A stretch of 61,302 nucleotides of DNA from Pirellulales bacterium (GTDB lineage: Bacteria; Planctomycetota; Planctomycetia; Pirellulales; JACPPG01): contig DASZWQ010000143.1 in the NCBI GenBank assembly GCA_035546535.1, positions 1-61,302 of the forward strand, in the 5' to 3' direction. The notes under the pieces are model-generated. The model ran no database searches, was not told where the DNA came from, and worked only from the letters and a program-made list of their open reading frames with translations. The first letter of the stretch is position 1, and each line of letters starts with the position of its first letter. This document shows positions 45,370 through 53,817 of the stretch, in pieces. The translations under genes and the position numbers were made by a program.

Positions 45370-46785
45370 GTGACCAAGGACGATACGGAGATCGTGTCTG
45401 CCGTGCTATCGGCATTGGCGGATAAGGTCGGCAAAGATCGATACGAGATGTGGTTCGGCGACAACGTCCGAGTCACTCTCGCTGCGGACACTCTACGAGT
45501 GGCCGTACCCAACCAGTTCTTCCAGGACTGGCTGCGGACGAACTTTCGTCGGCCCATCGAGGAGTCCTGCCAGCAGGCGCTCGGCCGCGATCTGACGGTC
45601 TCGTTCCTTATCGAACGTGACCTGGTCCGGCCGCGCCCTGCTACCCCGGGTGCGGCGCCATCCGTCGCCCCGCAGCCGCTGAAGATTGCCAACTGCGACG
45701 CGAATTCCGCAAGTTGCCAATCGCCCCCAGCCCCACCATCGCTGGGCCAACGCCGCTTCGCCAACTTCGAGTCGTTCGTCGTCGGAGCGGGCAATCGGCT
45801 GGCGGCCACCAGCGCCCAGGAAGTCGCCTCGCAACTCGGGCGCGTCTCGCCCCTGGTGCTGTGTGGCCCCACAGGCGTGGGCAAGACGCACCTCGTGGAA
45901 GGAATTTGGACGGCCGCCAAGCGGCGCCATCCGCGGCTGCACGCCGTTTATCTATCGGCCGAGCAATTCACGAGCTACTTCCTCGAGGCCCTGCACACCA
46001 GCGGCGTCCCGAATTTCCGCAACAAGTATCGCGGCGTCGATTTGCTGTTGATCGACGACCTGCAATTCTTCGCCGGCAAAAAAGCTACGCTCGGTGAACT
46101 GTTGCACACGATCGATGCCCTGTCGCGCGAAGGTCGGCAGTTGGTGTTCACCGCCGACCGATCTCCCGCAGCCCTGGCCGGGCTAGGGCCCGAGCTGGTG
46201 ACGCGCTTGTCCGCCGGCCTGGTGTGCCGCATCGATCCGCCCGACTATGCGACCCGGCTGGGCATCGTGCGCGGCGAAGCCGCGCGGATGGACATGCGAT
46301 TGCCCGAAGACGTACTCGCGTTCGTGGCCAAAAGTTTTCGCGATCACGCCCGCGAGTTGCACGGCGCGCTTTTGAAACTGCACGCGACCAGCCGGGCCTT
46401 GGGGCGCGAAGTGACGCTCGCGCTGGCTGAGCAGGCGCTGGCCGATTCGGTGACCACGGCCCGGCAGCCCGTGCGCCTGGCTGACGTACGACAGGCGATC
46501 TGCGAAGTGTTCGGCATCGATCCGGAAAACCTTTGTTCGTCGCGCCGCACGAGCGCCGTGGCTCACCCGCGCATGCTCGCCATGTGGCTGGCACGGAAAC
46601 ATACGCGGGCGGCCCTGGCCGAGATCGGCGAATTCTTCGGCCAGCGCAGCCATACGACGGTACTCTCGGCCAACAAGAAGATCGGCCAATGGATGAATGA
46701 TCCACAATCCGTGACGCTGGCCGATCATACGCTGACGCTGGCCGAAGCCGTGCGAAAAGTCGAAGAGCGGCTGCGCGTAGGGTAG
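45370..46785 (+). CDS. dnaA: Chromosomal replication initiator protein DnaA
   Basis: DnaA binds origin boxes and opens the duplex. The protein has domain I (YEMWFGDNVRVTLAADTL), a variable linker with Pro/Ala, the AAA+ domain III with Walker A GPTGVGKTH and Walker B LLIDDLQFFAGKK, and domain IV with the DnaA signature RSHTTVLSANKKI. Total about 471 residues. A GTG at 45370 with GGGGA nine bases before is the likely start; GTG 45343 and TTG 45331 are in-frame alternatives. No dnaN follows; the next gene is on the opposite strand. Confidence 0.96.
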   Translation: MTKDDTEIVSAVLSALADKVGKDRYEMWFGDNVRVTLAADTLRVAVPNQFFQDWLRTNFRRPIEESCQQALGRDLTVSFLIERDLVRPRPATPGAAPSVAPQPLKIANCDANSASCQSPPAPPSLGQRRFANFESFVVGAGNRLAATSAQEVASQLGRVSPLVLCGPTGVGKTHLVEGIWTAAKRRHPRLHAVYLSAEQFTSYFLEALHTSGVPNFRNKYRGVDLLLIDDLQFFAGKKATLGELLHTIDALSREGRQLVFTADRSPAALAGLGPELVTRLSAGLVCRIDPPDYATRLGIVRGEAARMDMRLPEDVLAFVAKSFRDHARELHGALLKLHATSRALGREVTLALAEQALADSVTTARQPVRLADVRQAICEVFGIDPENLCSSRRTSAVAHPRMLAMWLARKHTRAALAEIGEFFGQRSHTTVLSANKKIGQWMNDPQSVTLADHTLTLAEAVRKVEERLRVG

Positions 46786-46837
46786 AGTCGCGCGCGGCAT
46801 CTTAAAAGAAAGCAGGATTTTCTCCGCTCAAAGGTCC

Positions 46838-46862
46838 CACGGGTGGCACTTGTCCACCCGTG
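46838..46862. terminator. Perfect 9-bp hairpin between converging genes
   Basis: CACGGGTGG, loop CACTTGT, CCACCCGTG. It sits in the 105-bp gap between dnaA and the convergent isomerase gene. No T-tract follows on either strand; it may serve as a bidirectional terminator or belong to the dispersed hairpin family also seen at 9551-9575. Confidence 0.45.
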
Positions 46863-46890
46863 AAGCGTTTGGCAACGGCCTTTCCTACGG

Positions 46891-47784
46891 CTAGCCGATC
46901 AATCGTTTGATGTGCGCCAAGCTCTTCGTGGCCGCACTGTCGAGATTCGCTTCGCTCCCCCCGCCGCGCAGGGGCGAGCACATTTCGTAGGCCACGTAGC
47001 CCGTGAATCCGCCGGCGCGCAGGCCCGCAAAGAAGGCGGGCAGATCGAGAAAGCCTTCGCCCAGGGGCACGGCGCGCAGGGCGGGCGGATCGAGGCGACG
47101 ATAGTTCACGATCGCCGGATCGTAGGCAAAACGCTCCTGCCGCACGTAATCCGCGAGCGTCGTCTGCACCATGCGCGGCGCCAGCCGCTCGGCCGCGGAA
47201 CGCAAATCGCCGCCCGTCAGCGCGACCGACCAGGGATCGAACATGGCCTTGAGATTCGGATGGTTCACCTCGCCGAGCAGCTCTTCATAGGCCTCGACCG
47301 CGATGCCGATGTCGTGATGGTTCTGCAGGCCAAGCGTGACGCCGTGTTCGGCCGCGCGATCGGCGGCCTGCCGTAACGCGTCGACGCATTTGCGCCAATC
47401 GCTTTGATAATGCTCCGTCACGGGCGAATAACCACTGAAGACGCGCACGATCTTCGCTCCCAGAAGAGCGGCCATCCGTGCGAGGTCGTCGACATAGGCG
47501 ATCTGCATTTCCACGAGCGGAATGTCGGCGGTCGCGCGGCCGGCCGCGAAATCGGTGTAGCCGGCGATCGTAGCAATTTCGAGGTTCCACCGCGCGGCTT
47601 CTTCGCGCACCGCGTCGAGCTTCGCGCGATCGCGATAATCGAGCGGCGCCAGGTGCGGCCGCTTACCGCCGATCTCTACGGCCCGGTAGCCCAGCGCCGC
47701 AGCCTTCCGCAGAAACGGAATCAGGTCGAGCGCGTGCTGCCCCCAATAACCGGCGTAGCTGACCGAAAACAAGGTGGGAATCAA
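46891..47784 (-). CDS. Sugar phosphate isomerase/epimerase-like TIM-barrel protein
   Basis: The roughly 297-residue protein has the AP-endonuclease-2/xylose-isomerase-like barrel: GYRAVEIGGKRPHLAP, the GLQNHHDIG strand with metal-binding acids nearby, MFDPWSVALTGGD, and a C-terminal GYVAYEMCSPLRGGG. Such proteins isomerise or epimerise sugars or inositols with a divalent metal; the substrate is not evident. No ATG is available; TTG 47784 is chosen because GAAGG lies nine bases upstream, while TTG 47793 would have no spacing. There is no signal peptide. Confidence 0.82.
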   Translation of the reverse strand: MIPTLFSVSYAGYWGQHALDLIPFLRKAAALGYRAVEIGGKRPHLAPLDYRDRAKLDAVREEAARWNLEIATIAGYTDFAAGRATADIPLVEMQIAYVDDLARMAALLGAKIVRVFSGYSPVTEHYQSDWRKCVDALRQAADRAAEHGVTLGLQNHHDIGIAVEAYEELLGEVNHPNLKAMFDPWSVALTGGDLRSAAERLAPRMVQTTLADYVRQERFAYDPAIVNYRRLDPPALRAVPLGEGFLDLPAFFAGLRAGGFTGYVAYEMCSPLRGGGSEANLDSAATKSLAHIKRLIG

Positions 47785-48282
47785 AGCAGCCAACCTTCGC
47801 GCGAGTGTGACATAAACGTCGATCGAGCCAGCGGCGGCAGCGCGGACGCACTACGAGTTCAAAACACCACCCCGCTCGATCGCACAATCTACGCTCGCCG
47901 GTGCGGCCGTGCCACCAGGGGGGAAGACTCGGCAACGTGGCACATAGCGCTTTATGTCGAGCGCTCGCGCGAGTACATCTACCCCCCCGTCCGCAAGCGC
48001 AAACCAGCCCCGCCCGCGCGCACCACTGACCGGTGCGGCCAGTGTCGTCGCTGGCAAACGTGCACATCCTTTTCCTATTGGCGGTTTGCGTTAAGAACGT
48101 ACGCGCTCATTTACAAAAAACGCGAAAATATTTAAGTCATCCTTATATAAACGGCCCCCCTTGTATCCTTTCTTAATCCTACCACTTGAATCCGCCCGCC
48201 GGCGTGTCGATACTGGTCCGGGCATGCCGCAAGCTGGTCATTCAGCGACCGCTCATCCTTTTGAATCCTGCGGGTCACGGCG
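47785..48282. other. 498-bp spacer upstream of the sigma/kinase pair
   Basis: No gene. An unusually AT-rich tract at about 48095-48180, including AAAATATTTAAG and TTATATAAACG, marks the likely promoter region of the sigma factor. No single -35/-10 pair stands out; TTTACA with TAAGTC 17 bp later is one weak possibility. Confidence 0.4.
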
Positions 48283-48906
48283 ATGCGTTCCGAGCCAGTC
48301 CGCTCCAGCCGGTCGTTCCGGTCACTTTTCAAGGCCGCCGCCGGGGGCTCGTCCGAGGCCGTGGGGCAATTGCTCGAAACCTGCCGCACGTACCTGGCAT
48401 TGATCGCGGCCGAAGAATTGGAGCGCGATTTGCGCGTGAAGATCGCGCCCAGCGATCTGGTGCAAGAGACGTTCGTCGTCGCGCAGCGAGAGTTCGCGCG
48501 ATTCGACGGGAACGAGCGCGACGCCTTAATGGCGTGGCTGCGCGGCATCCTGCTCAACAAGCTGCAAGAAGCCCGGCGACGTTTTCGCGCTCGCAAACGA
48601 CAGATTCAGCGGGAAGTGCCGCTGAATGGCATGAAAAGCACGGCGCGACAGATGCGCGAACGAGCGAGCCGAGCCCAGTCGCCCAGCCGTCATGCGGCCG
48701 CCCGTGAAGAAGCCGACCGCATCTCGCGGGCGTTGTCTGGTCTGTCTCCCGACTATCAGCTCGTGATTCAACTGCGCAATTGGAAGCTGCTGAGCTTCGT
48801 AGAGATTGGCCGCCAGATGGGTCGTACGACGGGCGCGGCCCGGGCTCTGTGGGTGCGAGCGCTCGAGCAATTGTCAAAAGCCTTGGAGTCGCGCGATGGC
48901 AAATGA
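48283..48906 (+). CDS. ECF-type RNA polymerase sigma factor
   Basis: The 207-residue protein has sigma region 2 (APSDLVQETFVVAQREFARF, then WLRGILLNKLQEARR) and region 4 (ALSGLSPDYQLVIQLRNWKLLSFVEIGRQMGRT), with no region 3. The long Arg-rich linker is typical of planctomycete ECF groups paired with Ser/Thr kinases. The stop codon overlaps the downstream kinase start (ATGGCAAATGA, 11-nt overlap), so the two are translationally coupled. Regulation by the kinase, through phosphorylation instead of an anti-sigma factor, is a reasonable inference. Confidence 0.93.
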   Translation: MRSEPVRSSRSFRSLFKAAAGGSSEAVGQLLETCRTYLALIAAEELERDLRVKIAPSDLVQETFVVAQREFARFDGNERDALMAWLRGILLNKLQEARRRFRARKRQIQREVPLNGMKSTARQMRERASRAQSPSRHAAAREEADRISRALSGLSPDYQLVIQLRNWKLLSFVEIGRQMGRTTGAARALWVRALEQLSKALESRDGK

Positions 48907-51900
48907 TCGAGAAAAGACCGGCACCGAAGAAGTTTATCAAGATGACGTCAGCGCGGGTGACATTGGCGCCGCGCTCGAGGCACTGCACACGCGTCTGACG
49001 ACCGGCGGCGATTGTGAGACGCCGTCGCTCGCCGGGCTTAATGCCGAGGAGCTGTTGCGCGTGATGCGCTTGCAAGAGCGGCTGGTACAACTGGAACATG
49101 CGAGAGTAGCAGAGGATGACAACTCGGCCGAGATGATCGGTCCGCTGAACGTTGCGCCGCGCGACAGCACGCAAACCAACCCTTTTGGTAACGCCGAAAC
49201 GCCGCGCCCGGCGGCCGATTCGCGCGGCGTCGCGAGTGCCGAGGCCCTGGCGGCCTTCGAACACACGGCAATCCCCGCCGCGAGCAATACGGCGAACCGC
49301 GGCGTGATCGGCCGCTTCGAAGTGCTGCGCGTGCTGGGGCGCGGTGGGCAAGGGTTGATGCTGCTGGCGAACGATCCGGTGCTGGGGCGCAAAGTGGCGC
49401 TCAAGGTCCCCTGGTCCGAAACGCTGATTACGCCGCAGTTGCGACGGCGCTTTTTGCGCGAGGCGCGGGCCGTGGCCCGGCTCACGCATCCGCACATCGT
49501 ACCGGTGTACGAAGTCGGCGAGCTGGGGCCGATCTGCTTCATCGCCAGCGCCTTCGTTGAAGGGCCCAGCCTTGCCGAACGGCTCGAGTCGCGAAACGCC
49601 CCACTCAGCCCGCACCAGGCGGCGGCAATCGTGGCCGACCTGGCCGATGCGATTCAATATGCTCACAGCCAAGGTGTGCTGCACCGCGACTTGAAGCCGG
49701 CCAATGTGCTGCTCGAAGCACACTCTCTCGAAGAAGCGGGGAGGGGCGCCTCGTGGGTGGCCAAGCTCACCGATTTCGGCCTGGCCAAGATTCTCGACCT
49801 GGCTGGCGATGAAACGCGCTCAGGCGCACTGATCGGCACGCCGGCTTACATGTCGCCTGAACAGGCCAAGGCGGATCATGCGCAAGTCGGGCCGGCCAGT
49901 GACGTCTATTCCTTGGGCGCGATTCTGTATGAGCTGCTGACGGGCTGCGCAGCGTTTCGCGCCGAATCCGAGGCCGAGACATTGCGACGCGTGATCATGG
50001 AGCCGGCCGCCTCGACGCGGCGCTTGAGAGCGGATGTGCCGGCCGATCTGGACGCGATCTGTTTGAAATGCCTGGAGAAAGATCCGGCCAGTCGTTACGC
50101 GAGCGCGGCGGACTTCGCCGCCGACTTGCGCCGATACCTGGCCGGCGAACCGACGCATGCGCGGCCGTTGTCGGCCGCCGCGCGCCTCACACGCTGGGCC
50201 GGGCGCAATCGCCGCGTGGCGGCGCTACTGGGGCTGGTGGCCGTACTGCTGGTGGGCATGACCGGCATCTCGACCGTGGCGGCAATTCGCATCAACGACG
50301 CCCGCCGCAACGCCGAACAGCATGTCGTCGAGTTGACCAAACGCGACGCGTTTGCGCGGGAGCAAGTGAACGTAGCGCAGTTTAATCGGGCATACGTGAC
50401 CGGCGACTTGGTTATTGGCAGGCGCGTCATTGACGATCTGAGGCAGGATGGCCACCGGCTGGATGAATTCGAATGGCGGCTTCTCAAAGAAAAACTGCGC
50501 GGGCACGTCGGGGCGATTGACCGCCCCGGCACGAACGAGGCAGTTATCTCGCTTGTCTATGCGCCGGACGGTCGAGCCCTCGTCGCTGGAACCGATAAAG
50601 GCAACCTGTTCACGTGGAATGCCCGCACACTGGAGCCACTTGGCGTGACCAAGGCCCATGATGTGTGCGTGAACTCGATCCACTTATCGCCCGATGGCGA
50701 AATGGCGGCCACGACGAGTTGCGACAAGCTGGTCAAGCTATGGAACACCAAGTCATGGGAATGCGTTGGAGAGCTTGTTGGACATACGCATGAGGTAGGA
50801 GCCTGTGCCTTCTCGCCGGACGGGAAGCTGCTAGTTTCAGGAACGCGCCAACAGGACAATCAGCGCGTCCCTGCTGGAGAATTCCGCTTATGGGACGTCG
50901 CGACTCGCGAGTGTTTATCCGAGTGGCGTTGTGAACTCAACACTGTGTATGGGATGTCGTTCATCAACGACCGTGCGGTGGTCGCTTGCTTTCGGGATGG
51001 CGAGATTCTGCAATGGGATATTTCAACGCGACCACCGCAGTCGACAGAGGTGAGCTTTGACACGCCCACTTTACTGCAACGTCCAGAAATCGCGGAAAGG
51101 TCATTTACGAAAAACACTCTTATACCGTCGGCGGATCGCCGTTACCTGGCATTTTTCGATGGCTTCGGCGAGGCATGGTCGCCGACGTGGAACAAGCTGA
51201 TGCTCGTCGATTTGGGCTCCGGCGAAACTCGTAAGCTGGCTGAGGGTCGATACGAACGCGCGATCGGCGCGTTTTCGCCCGACTCGCGCTTGCTGGCCGC
51301 GGTCGCAAACGAAGATTCGCCCCGCATCTATTCGACGACAACGGGTAGTTTATTACATGACTTCGGGCCCGGTCGTCGCGGAGCACTCGCGTTTTCCGCC
51401 GATGGGCGATCATTGGCGATCTCCCGGTGGAATGGGCCGATCAATATTCACGACATCACGGTTCCGAATGAAATCCATCACCGGCTCCCCGGAGGCAGAG
51501 TCACCATATGCCCGGACACGCGGCACGTGTTTTGTTCCTTCGGCGATGAATCCCGGTTGGAAATCTATGACTTAGTGACCGGCCAGTGCATCAGCGAGAG
51601 GCAGCCCACCAAGGGCCATAGCGTGGGGCTGGATGCGATCTCGCCCAATGAGCGGCGGGCTAGTTACAACGGAAACTTGTCCGGAAAACCGGCGGTTGCC
51701 GTGGTGGACCTGGAGAATCCGAACGGCGTGATGACCCTCGGTCCGCGGCACGGTGCCCCGATTTTTCTTGCCGATGATTTGCTCGCCGTTGAGTCAACCA
51801 GCGACGTGAAAACATACGACCTACGAACTGGCGAAATCGTCAAGCAATTTCCATTTCCGGAAGAACTAGTAGGTGAGTACGGCGCAATATTGGACGCGAT

Positions 51901-52387
51901 TCCCAATGGAAGAAGGATAGGCATTGCTTTTCATAGGGACATTCCCGACAGCGTGTTCATATTGGACACGGATGACGGTTCTTGGCTCGGCATTGCGCAC
52001 CACTACCGAAACGTGCGGCTGTCGCGCGACGGCAAATACGTGGCGGCGTTTGACGGCGACACCGGCATCCAAATCAGTGATGCCGAGACCGGTGCAAAGC
52101 TTCAAGAGGTGCTCGTTCCCACGCGTCATGTGGTCTCGGCGGACTTTTCGCCTGACAGCCGCACGCTGGCGGGCGTTTGCAGCGATGGCACCCTGCGGCT
52201 GTGGCGAGTTACTACCGGCCAAGAGCTTTGTACGCTCGCAAAATTCGCAGAGAGGCCCGAATATTGCCGCTTTTCGAGCGACGGATCAACGCTGATCGCA
52301 TCGGCCGGCCATGGCGGCGAAAACGGAGAATGGGACGTTTTCGTCTTCATAGCCGCGCCGGAGCGAGAGAATTGCGAACAGCAGTAG
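48896..52387 (+). CDS. Membrane Ser/Thr protein kinase with C-terminal WD40-type propeller
   Basis: The 1,163-residue protein has an acidic N-terminal region (1-135), a Hanks-type kinase domain (about 140-415) with GRGGQG loop, the VALKVPW lysine, HRDLKPANVLLE, DFGLAK and GTPAYMSPEQA, a transmembrane helix (VAALLGLVAVLLVGMTG, about 445-465), and an extracytoplasmic region of WD40-like repeats (about 550-1160; for example LAGVCSDGTLRLW). All catalytic motifs are intact. It overlaps the ECF sigma gene by 11 nt and probably transduces an envelope signal to it. ATG 48896 is chosen over the longer frame. Confidence 0.94.
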   Translation: MANDREKTGTEEVYQDDVSAGDIGAALEALHTRLTTGGDCETPSLAGLNAEELLRVMRLQERLVQLEHARVAEDDNSAEMIGPLNVAPRDSTQTNPFGNAETPRPAADSRGVASAEALAAFEHTAIPAASNTANRGVIGRFEVLRVLGRGGQGLMLLANDPVLGRKVALKVPWSETLITPQLRRRFLREARAVARLTHPHIVPVYEVGELGPICFIASAFVEGPSLAERLESRNAPLSPHQAAAIVADLADAIQYAHSQGVLHRDLKPANVLLEAHSLEEAGRGASWVAKLTDFGLAKILDLAGDETRSGALIGTPAYMSPEQAKADHAQVGPASDVYSLGAILYELLTGCAAFRAESEAETLRRVIMEPAASTRRLRADVPADLDAICLKCLEKDPASRYASAADFAADLRRYLAGEPTHARPLSAAARLTRWAGRNRRVAALLGLVAVLLVGMTGISTVAAIRINDARRNAEQHVVELTKRDAFAREQVNVAQFNRAYVTGDLVIGRRVIDDLRQDGHRLDEFEWRLLKEKLRGHVGAIDRPGTNEAVISLVYAPDGRALVAGTDKGNLFTWNARTLEPLGVTKAHDVCVNSIHLSPDGEMAATTSCDKLVKLWNTKSWECVGELVGHTHEVGACAFSPDGKLLVSGTRQQDNQRVPAGEFRLWDVATRECLSEWRCELNTVYGMSFINDRAVVACFRDGEILQWDISTRPPQSTEVSFDTPTLLQRPEIAERSFTKNTLIPSADRRYLAFFDGFGEAWSPTWNKLMLVDLGSGETRKLAEGRYERAIGAFSPDSRLLAAVANEDSPRIYSTTTGSLLHDFGPGRRGALAFSADGRSLAISRWNGPINIHDITVPNEIHHRLPGGRVTICPDTRHVFCSFGDESRLEIYDLVTGQCISERQPTKGHSVGLDAISPNERRASYNGNLSGKPAVAVVDLENPNGVMTLGPRHGAPIFLADDLLAVESTSDVKTYDLRTGEIVKQFPFPEELVGEYGAILDAIPNGRRIGIAFHRDIPDSVFILDTDDGSWLGIAHHYRNVRLSRDGKYVAAFDGDTGIQISDAETGAKLQEVLVPTRHVVSADFSPDSRTLAGVCSDGTLRLWRVTTGQELCTLAKFAERPEYCRFSSDGSTLIASAGHGGENGEWDVFVFIAAPERENCEQQ

Positions 52388-52537
52388 GTCCATCGGTCGG
52401 GATGTTTGAATTCTTTACCGCGGTTTGACGTCCCCTTCTTGCCGCGCGCGCAAAGGTCCGATTGTTAGCGTTGCGGACGCCGCTACGCGCGCCCCCGCGG
52501 TTCGTTTACATTGTCGGCACGGAGGAGAACGCCCGAC

Positions 52538-53320
52538 ATGTTCGACCGTGTGCGGATCATTGATCTCAGCGTGGCGCTCGCGCATCAAGCGGCGAGCGAA
52601 CCGCTGCCGGCGTCGATACGCTACATCGACCATGCCGGCGAAGGTTTGCAGCAGATGCGGCATTTTTTCGGTGTTACGCCCGACGACCTCGTTTATTCCC
52701 AGGGACAGGGCTGGGCCATCGAGGAAATCCACGCCATCACGCACACGGGCACGCACGTCGATGCTCCTTATCATTACGGCGCCACGAGCGAAGGAAAGCC
52801 GGCCCGCACCATCGACCAGGTGCCGCTCGAGTGGTGCTTTGCGCCGGGCGTCGTGATCGACGTGCGGCACGTCCCCACCGGCTCGGCGATTACCGTACAC
52901 GACCTCGAACAAGCACTGGAAAAGATCGACTATCAGTTGCGGCCGCGCGACATCGTGCTCTTGCACACCGGGGCCGACAAGCGCATCGACACGCCTGAGT
53001 ACTTCGCCCAGCCCGGGCTTGATCGGGCCAGCACGCTGTGGCTGGTCGAGCAGGGAGTGCGCGTGATCGGCATTGACGCGTATACGCTCGATCGCCCGTT
53101 CGCGGCCATGATCGAAGATTTTCGCCGCACGAAGGACGGGCGGGCCATCTGGCCGGCGCACTTCGCAGGCATCACGCGCGAGTATTGCCAGATCGAGAAG
53201 CTGGCCAATCTCGACCTGATCCCGCGGCCGCACGGATTTCACGTCTCGTGCTTGCCGGTGAAGATCGAGCGGGCCAGCGCCGGCTGGTGCCGGGCGGTGG
53301 CGCTGGTGCCCGAGAATTAG
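52538..53320 (+). CDS. Cyclase family / kynurenine-formamidase-like hydrolase
   Basis: The 260-residue protein carries HTGTHVDAPYHY (HxGTHxDxPxH, the metal site of the cyclase/KynB family) near residue 71 and the IGIDAYTLDRPF region. Family members are metal-dependent amidohydrolases such as N-formylkynurenine formamidase; no kynurenine genes are nearby, so specificity is open. The ATG at 52538 follows GGAGGAG by ten bases. It is monocistronic and ends before repeat site 4. Confidence 0.86.
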   Translation: MFDRVRIIDLSVALAHQAASEPLPASIRYIDHAGEGLQQMRHFFGVTPDDLVYSQGQGWAIEEIHAITHTGTHVDAPYHYGATSEGKPARTIDQVPLEWCFAPGVVIDVRHVPTGSAITVHDLEQALEKIDYQLRPRDIVLLHTGADKRIDTPEYFAQPGLDRASTLWLVEQGVRVIGIDAYTLDRPFAAMIEDFRRTKDGRAIWPAHFAGITREYCQIEKLANLDLIPRPHGFHVSCLPVKIERASAGWCRAVALVPEN

Positions 53321-53331
53321 GGCGCGTGATT

Positions 53332-53489
53332 CCCCTTCCTGACAGGGAGGGGCCAGGGGAGGGTAACGGCCATCCGCGCGGGACGAGTTTGAGCCTCGTG
53401 AAGACTGATGCACCATTAACTTGCGCGTCCACTCGGATCGAACGCTTCCCCCTCACCCTGCCCTCTCTCTCTCTCCGAGGCGAGAGGGG
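53332..53489. repeat. Intergenic palindromic repeat site 4 (modules A and B, reversed)
   Basis: Module A reversed: CCCCTTCCTGACAGGGAGGGG, in parts CCCCTTCCTG-A-CAGGGAGGGG, then CCAGGGGAGGG (53332-53365). Module B reversed: CCCCTCACCCTG then CCCTCTC...GAGAGGGG with a CT-expanded loop (53449-53489). Together they fill most of the 306-bp spacer before tRNA-Gln. Confidence 0.75.
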
Positions 53490-53626
53490 TGCAATTAGCG
53501 GCTCGCGCCGGGCGCGGCTGCCGGCCTTGACTCGTTTTCCAGGCCCCTCTAGTCTTTGAAAGGTCACAATCGACGGGCCGGTCCACGGTATTGTTGCTCC
53601 GGTCCGCCGATTTTAGGGAGCGATTC

Positions 53627-53697
53627 TGGGGAATGGTGTAACGGTAGCACGACTGGCTCTGGACCAGTTAGTCTAGGTTCAAATCCTAGTTCCCCAG
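53627..53697 (+). tRNA. tRNA-Gln (anticodon CUG)
   Basis: A 71-nt cloverleaf: acceptor TGGGGAA with TTCCCCA, D-stem GTG/CAC, anticodon stem ACTGG/CCAGT with loop CTCTGGA (anticodon CTG, positions 53659-53661), T-arm CTAGG-TTCAAAT-CCTAG, discriminator G. CCA is not encoded. A terminator follows at 53714. Confidence 0.95.
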
Positions 53698-53713
53698 CTT
53701 TGTCAGAAACCAG

Positions 53714-53751
53714 GCCTCGCAGCGGAGTTTTCGAACGCGGCGAGGCTTTTT
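53714..53751 (+). terminator. Intrinsic terminator after tRNA-Gln
   Basis: GCCTCGC (53714-53720) pairs with GCGAGGC (53740-53746), followed by TTTTT. Confidence 0.75.
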
Positions 53752-53817
53752 CGCGCGCTGCGGCGGATGTTGCGCCGTGGCGCTCGTCTTGTGCAGCCCT
53801 CCGGCGAGGTTCGATCG

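Noticed and set aside
139..53489. CRISPR array
   Set aside because: The A and B repeats are palindromic, widely scattered and not regularly spaced; no cas genes are present.
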